DNA of 64,000 nucleotides from Echinarachnius parma (taxonomy: Eukaryota > Echinodermata > Echinoidea > Clypeasteroida > Echinarachniidae). Below are positions 57,366 to 64,000 of the stretch, piece by piece; positions within the stretch are counted from its first letter, which is position 1; the number at the start of each line of letters is the position of its first letter. The notes under the pieces are model-generated. The model worked only from the letters and a program-made list of their open reading frames with translations. It did no database searches and had not been told where the DNA came from. The position numbers and the translations under genes were made by a program. The DNA is taken from positions 303,501-367,500 of the forward strand of contig JBAMJV010002067.1 in the NCBI GenBank assembly GCA_037951105.1. The letters run 5' to 3'.

Positions 57366-58376
57366 TCCGATATATCGATTTACCTTTCAAATAGACAGCA
57401 ATATGTATTTGTAAATAATCATAGTTCAGAGTTACGTAATATATCTTGTGGCGTCCCACAAGGAAGCATCTTAGGCCCACTCTTATTTATTTTATATATT
57501 AATGATTTGAGTAGGTCATCTGATGTTTTATCGTTTGTTCTTTTTGCCGATGACACTAACTTATTTTTTTCTCACGATAATCCACACACTCTTGCAGAAA
57601 CAATCAATGTTGAATTAGTTAAGGTATTAAAGTGGATTAGAGCGAATAAATTATCATTAAATTTGCAGAAAACTAAATATATGCTTTTTAGTAAGTCTAT
57701 ACATTCCTTACCCATAGATATTGCTTTTGAAGATTTTGTATTGGAAAATGTTTCTAACATTAAATTTTTAGGGGTTACTGTAGATAATCAACTTTCATGG
57801 AAATTTCATATAAATAATATTTGTAAAGTTATTTCTCGCAATATTGGTATTATTAATAGATTAAAATTTCACCTCCCCTTAGCATCCTTACTTATGTTGT
57901 ATTCATCTTTGATATTACCATACTTAAATTATGGTATTTTGACTTGGGGTAACACCCACGTTACGTTATTAGATAAATTGTTATTATTGCAAAAGAAAGC
58001 ACTGCGTATTATTTTTAATATGGCCCCACGCTCTCACACAGACTCGCTATTTTTAGATAATAATATATTAAAAATTAAGGACTTATATTTATTTCAACTC
58101 GGTCAGTTTATGTATAATTATAATAACAATACTTTACCCGCAATTTTTGATGAAATGTTTTTAAAAAATCAATTAGTTCATAAGTACCCAACACGACATT
58201 CGGGAGAATTCCATTTGCCCTTATTAAGAACGTTGTTAGCTCAAAATACATTTATTTATACTGGTCCCAAATTTTGGAATACACTCAGTGATTATATTAA
58301 AAATGCAACTTCATTTAATTTGTTTAAGAAAAGGATTAAATTATTATTATTACAATCTTATAAAACTCCTAGTTAG
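57339..58376 (+). CDS. LINE reverse transcriptase, C-terminal ~340 residues (truncated)
   Basis: The open frame is 345 codons, but homology begins around YLSNRQQYVFVNN (about 57370); the first residues come from flanking repeat. Motifs in order: GVPQGSILGPLLFILYIND, VLFADDTNLFF (catalytic FADD), WIRANKLSLNLQKTKYMLF, FLGVTVDNQLSWK and a C-terminal FWNTLSDYIKNATSFNLFKK. The first catalytic Asp motif and any endonuclease domain are lost through 5' truncation, so it cannot be active. The uninterrupted frame suggests recent insertion. Clade by motif recall: CR1/Jockey. Confidence 0.8.
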   Translation: MRSTNRTSTSDISIYLSNRQQYVFVNNHSSELRNISCGVPQGSILGPLLFILYINDLSRSSDVLSFVLFADDTNLFFSHDNPHTLAETINVELVKVLKWIRANKLSLNLQKTKYMLFSKSIHSLPIDIAFEDFVLENVSNIKFLGVTVDNQLSWKFHINNICKVISRNIGIINRLKFHLPLASLLMLYSSLILPYLNYGILTWGNTHVTLLDKLLLLQKKALRIIFNMAPRSHTDSLFLDNNILKIKDLYLFQLGQFMYNYNNNTLPAIFDEMFLKNQLVHKYPTRHSGEFHLPLLRTLLAQNTFIYTGPKFWNTLSDYIKNATSFNLFKKRIKLLLLQSYKTPS

Positions 58377-59029
58377 TCAATAAAAGGTCATCATATGCTT
58401 GTGTTATTGTTCACTAAAAACTTGCCTTCCATATTCTTTGATTTTTTTTTGTATTGAGCGCTATTATATCACTTATACTCGTATGCGTGAACAGTTCTGT
58501 CTATCCATATCCAACCATCCTTTCTCTTCATGTTACCTCTATGTACATGTTACTTTCACATCTTTTCATTCACTCTTAATCTTATGTATTTGGCATCCTG
58601 TGCTATCCTGTGCTATGCACGTTGTATTGTGTTGTGTCGTATTGTTTTGTTCTGCTCGTCGAAGTCTCTGTCGGCCCACATCTTTATTTGTTTTTAGTAA
58701 TCTTTACTGGAAGCAATTTTCAACTCAAATGTACAATTTATTGTTAATTACAAACAAAATACGTTTTAAAGTATAATTTGATTTTATTATGAATTATGAT
58801 TTAATTGCTTTATTATTACCCGAGGGGTCCACAATCTACAAGCATTGCTTTTTAGTGGATCCCTCCATTTCCAAATATATTATTTACCATAATTATATGA
58901 TTGTAGTTTTCATTGTACATCTATTTCAATTTATTTCACACATGTAAACCTTGTATTTTTTGTACAATGCTATGTATTAAATTTTGTTTGGAAATGAAAT
59001 AAACTAAACTGAAACTGAAACTGAAACTA
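57365..59029 (+). mobile_element. 5'-truncated non-LTR retrotransposon (CR1/Jockey type)
   Basis: It contains the C-terminal half of a reverse transcriptase, a ~630 bp AT-rich 3' UTR and a (TGAAAC)n tail at 59007-59029. It interrupts the 110-bp tandem repeat: the left flank is CTTCCGATATATCG and the right flank resumes ATCGTTTTGCTAA. Truncation within the fingers/palm region is typical of incomplete target-primed reverse transcription. Confidence 0.75.
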
Positions 59030-60778
59030 TCGTTTTGCTAAACTGGAATCCACGAACAAAAATTTACAACCAATCCCTCCGTTTTTATTTATGATGCGTT
59101 ATTATCTTCCGTGTATTGTGAAACAAATATAACATACATAATGAAATAACAAAGTATGTTATTTTTCATATTTTAATTCGGAGAATAATTTAATACATGC
59201 AACATAATACAAACCTACGATGTCTCTGTTTTACCTCATATAAATGGGAAACAATACGGTATAACGTATCCAATGAAAACTCAGTAGTCGTTATGACATT
59301 TGAGTCTTAATTTTGTATTGTATTAGTACAAACTTTGAACTGGAACCACAACGCTTTCAGTTCTAATTTTACTTTGAATTCGGAGAATAATACCAAAAAA
59401 TTACTCGCCGCCTCTGTTTTAACTCCAATGATATAAAATCATTCGTAGTTGTGACATTTCGTATTAGTTTCTATTTTTATTCATACACGATTTCAACAGA
59501 AACCATGCAACGCTTTCAGTAATTTCATGAAGTAGGTCTCTTGCGAAGAAATTTCTTTACGACTCCGCTGAGCCTTGTATATTTTGTGAAATGACTACAC
59601 GGTGGCCGAATGTGCAGAATGTTAAACATGAAACGGAATTTATTTAAATCGACATTTTGGAATAGTTTCATCTTCTTCCGCTTAATTCCATGAATGAGTA
59701 ATGGGTCGTATTATCAAGAACCAGATTTGAGAAGTTGGTCCACCTTGGCGGTGGATTCGTATAACACATGCATGGGCAGTGTCGTATACATGTATAGCGT
59801 TAACTTGCATAATTTAAAGGGGCCACGCAACTTAGCGAGGGTGGGGGCGGGGGCAAATTCTTCGTGTTTCTATTAACTTTGTTATCATTGTGTAGGTTTT
59901 TTTTCTTCAAACTGTTGTGGTAACCCCCCCCCCCCCCTGAGCTAATCCACTGCGTATGAGGTTGGACAAGTTAGGGTTTGCAGCCCCCACCGCCCTCCCC
60001 CCCCCCCCCCCCCCCCCCCCAATTTGTTAAAATTTAATTTTCTGGCAATATTTTCCTAAAAGAAATCATCTAGATGATCCGTAAAAAACGATGAAATTTG
60101 TTTATAGAAAGTTTTTAAAAAGATGATCAGAGAAGGGCACATAAAGAAACAGAGAGACAGGGAGAGGGAGAAGGGGGGTGGGGGGGGGGGGGGGGGGGGC
60201 GAAGAGATAGAGAGAGACAGAGATTTGAAAGATAACATTCATCAAGATTGTCTTTATATGTTTCAAATGACCCATAAAATGTGAGAATATTATTGTTCAT
60301 GTTAAAAACTCCCACTTGAAAGTTCAAGGAAAGATTGTTTTGGGTTTCGCTTTCATCTTTAATAATTGGGCATCATCTACAATTTCCAAAATGATAACCT
60401 CCATTTATTTTTTTTGAAAATGCATATTTTGGCAAATTGGTTGGTAGAATATTGCCGTCTCGATCATTAACTTATAATCCCTAAGTTTACGATTTCTATA
60501 GCCTTTCTATATAGTCACCTTTCATGCACAATCCGAAACAAAACAAAAAAGGTTCAGACGTTTTCTTGTTGCAGGCAAAGCTTTGAAATAGTCTGATTTA
60601 GTAAATTATTTATTATACCTTTGTAACAAAATATGTTGTTATATTGTTTATATATTATTATGATTTATAACTTTTCTGTCGGAAATGAAGAAAACAATTA
60701 AGAATACAAATACATTTGAAATAAGCTTGAAGAGAACCCAATTTATTACGTTGAATACAAAATGGTATTTATTTTGTC
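59030..60778. other. AT-rich interval with C/G homopolymers; no gene seen
   Basis: C runs at 59926-59938 and about 59995-60020 and a G-rich run at 60174-60199 beside (GA)n-like GAGAGACAGGGAGAGGGAGA. No coding signal. Confidence 0.5.
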
Positions 60779-61449
60779 CAGGGGGGTGTTTCACAAAGAT
60801 CCTAAGTTGTACAATTTGTAAAAAGTTCTTTTAAATGGCATAACATGTTGTTTCACATCATTAATATCAAGGAAATCAATGAAATTTCATTTTCTTTTTT
60901 AAAATTTATGAAAAGTCTAAAATACTTTCATGTTTGCTTTCGAATATACATTATAGGCTACAAACGGCTTACCATAATCTTTAAAGGGTACCACCACCCA
61001 AAAATAATATTCTTATTAAAGAAAGGTAACATCTTTAGTATTCCATTCCATCAACAAGTTCACAAAAATATGTTTCCAGAAAGAAAAAAATATAATTGGA
61101 AAACGCATAACCATTCTAAAGCATGCGTTCATGCGGTCTGAATCGCGAAGACTAATGTGTGCAGAGCGAACGAATCGCCCGGGAATCTATTGTCTACAAA
61201 CGTATTGGCGCACTCGCAAATGGTTGGCCCGTATGGAACCAGGAAATAGAAGAGGTTCCGTAAGTGGTGGAAATTAATTGCTTGGTTTATGAATTACACA
61301 ACCCTTTGCAAAGTGTTGGGTATCTACATTATTTGATATCACAAAACGGTACCAAAACATATAATAATGTGTTGTTCTTTGCCTGGTGGTCCCCTTTAAG
61401 TACAACTTAGAGTTAAGTTCAACTTAGGATCTTTGTGAAACACCCCCAG
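60779..61449 (+). mobile_element. Fold-back MITE (GGGGGTGTTTCACAAAG type) split by a nested MITE
   Basis: The left end GGGGGGTGTTTCACAAAGAT then CCTAAGTTGTAC and the right end GTTCAACTTAGGATCTTTGT then GAAACACCCCC are inverted. Same family as 31130-31408. The element at 60983-61400 lies inside it. Confidence 0.7.
60983..61400 (+). mobile_element. TTAAAGGG-class MITE (GGGTACCACCACCC family), nested copy
   Basis: Second copy of the 39683-40122 family, inserted inside the fold-back element 60779-61449. Shares both ends and most of the interior. Confidence 0.7.
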
Positions 61450-61644
61450 GTATCCACCTCGGTGGGCAGTCTGCGAATTCGTCGCGGAAAGGACTGTAAA
61501 TTATCATACTTGCAAAAGGTCGGTCAATCCAGGTTATAGGAAGGACAAATGTCGGTTGTACAAATTTCTACCCGGGGATAACCTTCACGGGTCAATTATT
61601 GAATTATATTCCGACGTTTGTAATCACATTAATGTAGGTCTATA

Positions 61645-62162
61645 CAGGGTGGCCCCCAAAAAACGGAACGGGGCACTTCCCAAAATAAAGTAACAAAATG
61701 ATTATGTCCATCGGATAGGGTGTCTTTTCCAATGAAAAACGATACCACGAACAGTAATTTGGGTCGTGTAGTTTTTGTTTTAGGGCGCTGTGAGTGACAC
61801 CATGTCAGGTTCCCATTTTTGTCAATTTTTACCAAGTCAGTGCCTGATAAATTGCACTTACAACATCGAACAACGAGCAATAATCACGCTGCATTTAGCT
61901 GTGTGCAGAGAGAATTGGCATGGTTGTTCGATGATATGACGGGCAGTAAGTGCGAATTATCAGGCACTGAATGGAAAATTGACACAAATGGGAACCTGAC
62001 ATGGTGCCACTCACAGCGCCCTAAAACAAAAACTACACGAGCGAAATAACTGTTTTTGGTATCGTTTTTCATTGGAAGAGACACCCTATCCAATGGACAT
62101 AATCATTTCGTTACTATACCAGTTTGGGAAGTGCCCCGTTCCGTTTTTTGGGGGCCACCCTG
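61645..62162 (+). mobile_element. 518 bp mariner-like MITE, almost wholly palindromic
   Basis: TA-flanked, with ends CAGGGTGGCCCCCAAAAAAC and GTTTTTTGGGGGCCACCCTG up to one base. The arms match for ~210 bp (GGGGCACTTCCCAAA, GGTGTCTTTTCCAATGAAAA, AGGGCGCTGTGAGTG). Short frames on both strands mirror each other and are not genes. Confidence 0.8.
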
Positions 62163-64000
62163 TATTGTGTGACATAAACAAGGAGCTAGCTTCGATAGTT
62201 CTTTGATATCACACAGCTCTGACTTATTTACACAATATGAGTACTATTTGATTTCACACCGCTGTTATTTGGTCTAGAAAGTTCACCCTCCGGTTCGCAA
62301 GGACAGTATGTTGTTGAATTCGTTTTTTGTTGTTTTATATAACAATTATTAGTCAAACACCCTGGGTAAAATAAAACAACAAATCATAAACAATATGTAT
62401 CGAAATAACAACACAAAAATTAAAGGACATAAACATGGGGTCCACACCCTCATCATTGATGTATAAAGATGCGTCAATATCGAAACGATAATTATGTATA
62501 TACAAAGACAAAAACAAACAAACAACCAAACAAACTTTAAACAGAAAAACTATACGCCCTTTTTTTAGTTATGGTGATCATTATTTTTTCTGATGATAAC
62601 TTGTGTTTCAAAATTGGATAAAAGTTGACAAAAATAATCATATATAGGTACCACATCCCTCATCATCAATGATTGTACTAATACGCATGTAATACGGATT
62701 CGTAAATTATGCGCGGTGCAATCTTGCGAACGTCTTGTGCAATGTGCGATTATACGCACTGGTTCAGTGTTATGTAGTGCGCACAAACCCCGAGGGAGGG
62801 GGCACTCATGTAAACTATAATGTAAGACGGGTATGTGCCGCTTACAAGACCCCCGTTTTCACACCCGATTGCCGCTCTAAAGATGCCGCTCCATAGACCC
62901 CCGGAATGACTTGGCTAGGTAGTTGAGTAGCGCCAAGTCCATTATTCTTCTTCTAGTCAGCTCCTTGAACCACCATTTGACTCTTTTGAGGGTTTCCGTA
63001 GGCGTAGGTCTTTGGTAGCTCCAAGTCCATGTATTTAGTAGTTTTAGTCTGCTCCTTAGACCCTTTAACTCCCGTTTCAGGGTTTTTGTAGCTCCAAAGA
63101 CCCCATATTTTGTGCTTGTAGTCAGCTCTTAAGACCCCTATTTCAGAGTTCCGCGAGGCACACCCCCGTCAAAATATAATTCGAGCGCCCCCCCCCCCCC
63201 CCCCCCCGGGGCACAAACTATCCAATAGTTTAAAATACAAATGATAGGACACATTCGGGTAGGTTCGGATTGCTTCTACATTCCCAAACATAAATATCTT
63301 TAATACGAGAAACAATGTCGGTCTTGGCACTGGCAGAAAAACAAACAAGCTTTACAAAATGAAAAAAGTCCATGCCCTCTGTTGATGAGGACTGATTGGT
63401 GATAGGTTGTAATCAAATCGCCTTGAAGTGACGAGCGGCGAATGACTTTCCTTTATTCGATTTCCAAAGTCATGCCGAGCAGAAAGTGGAAGTCAAACGA
63501 TTTAAATTGGGGTCCGTAATGGACGTGACGACTTTTAACTTGGAATCACCGCCGGGGGCCAAAACACACGAGCTCCGATACCTCGAAATGCATTGTGGTG
63601 GTTCAACAGTCTGCGCCCTAAACGATGCAAATTTCTTTATTGGTGGGACTGTAGTGGATTCTTCGATTGTCGCGGAGATTTAACTCGCGATGGATATGCC
63701 CCTATGCAGTAATAATGGCGTCTGGGTGTTGAATTCAAGCCCGTCTTTCAACTCCTAATTTGCGAAAAACTTCCCCTCTGGCTCCAGAGGAGTTCTATTT
63801 CATGTCAAGTTCTGAAAAGAAAATAGTTCATCTCCAGTGCACTGCCTGACTGTGACGTTCAAACAATATGAATCAATTTTATTCGATCAGAGATATCTTT
63901 GGAAAAGACACGAGCTATACATGTATACAGAAGAGACTCGCTGAAAGTTTGTCGATTTACTCCAACAAACTTTGGAACTTTCTACTCCTTATCAGCTGAT
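62163..64000. other. Right-edge interval; no supported gene
   Basis: 62900-63160 has four diverged copies of a phrase like GTAGCTCCAAAGACCCC with TAGTCTGCTCCTTAGACCC (unit ~75-85 bp), then a C20 run at about 63188-63207. A 65-codon frame at 63486-63683 (MEVKRFKLGSVMDV...) is open but unrecognised and unsupported by splice or promoter signals. Confidence 0.4.

Noticed and set aside
61629-62093. Short frames in opposite strands with mirrored residues (SGT.., TWCHSQRPKTKTT..)
   Set aside because: Palindromic mariner-like MITE read in both directions.
63486-63683. 65-codon frame MEVKRFKLGSVMDV...
   Set aside because: No recognisable family, promoter or splice support; kept only as a note in the right-edge interval.
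1-64000. CRISPR arrays, prophage, operons, tRNA or rRNA genes
   Set aside because: Tandem repeats here lack spacer structure, genes are spliced, and no tRNA or rRNA cores were recognised.

Overview
The window looks like nuclear DNA of a marine invertebrate deuterostome, most likely an echinoderm. That is inferred from spliced genes with GT/AG introns, AT-rich intergenic sequence, a fibrinogen-related (FReD) gene and a very dense load of small fold-back transposons; no marker gene fixes the species. No prokaryotic features, tRNA, rRNA or CRISPR were seen.

Layout. (1) 1-1050: the last two coding exons of an unidentified + strand gene, split by an intron filled with a GAT/GGT minisatellite. (2) 1051-6470: AT-rich 3' flank with several MITEs. 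(3) About 6475-38495: two head-to-tail copies of a 15-17 kb segment, junction near 23740. Each copy carries one gene of an uncharacterised family (1152 aa at 15578-19036 and 789 aa at 34521-36890). Each gene seems to have a TATA promoter, a 5' non-coding exon, a 5-7 kb intron and a single coding exon. The protein is a conserved ~190-residue N-terminal domain (two 50-residue repeats plus a glycine zipper) followed by a long acidic repeat tail. (4) 38496-45500: gene-poor, repeat-rich DNA. (5) 46486-54234, minus strand: a fibrinogen C-terminal domain gene with six recognisable coding exons (coiled coil, 509-codon Ser/Thr/Gly/Asp-rich linker, four-exon FReD domain); its 5' end was not found. (6) 54235-64000: repeats, a 5'-truncated LINE at about 57365-59029, mariner-type MITEs and no other convincing gene.

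The two copies of the duplicated segment act as built-in empty-site controls for each other. They show clean lineage-specific insertions of a Penelope-like fragment, Tc1/mariner derivatives, piggyBac-like TTAA MITEs, a 157-bp minisatellite element and other fold-back elements. Copy B also holds a large internal inverted repeat next to a ~325 bp (TTC)n array. The coding exons of the paralogues are far more alike, silent sites included, than their flanks. The FReD gene carries a ~225 bp tandem array made from the start of one exon plus intron, with three decayed pseudo-exons.
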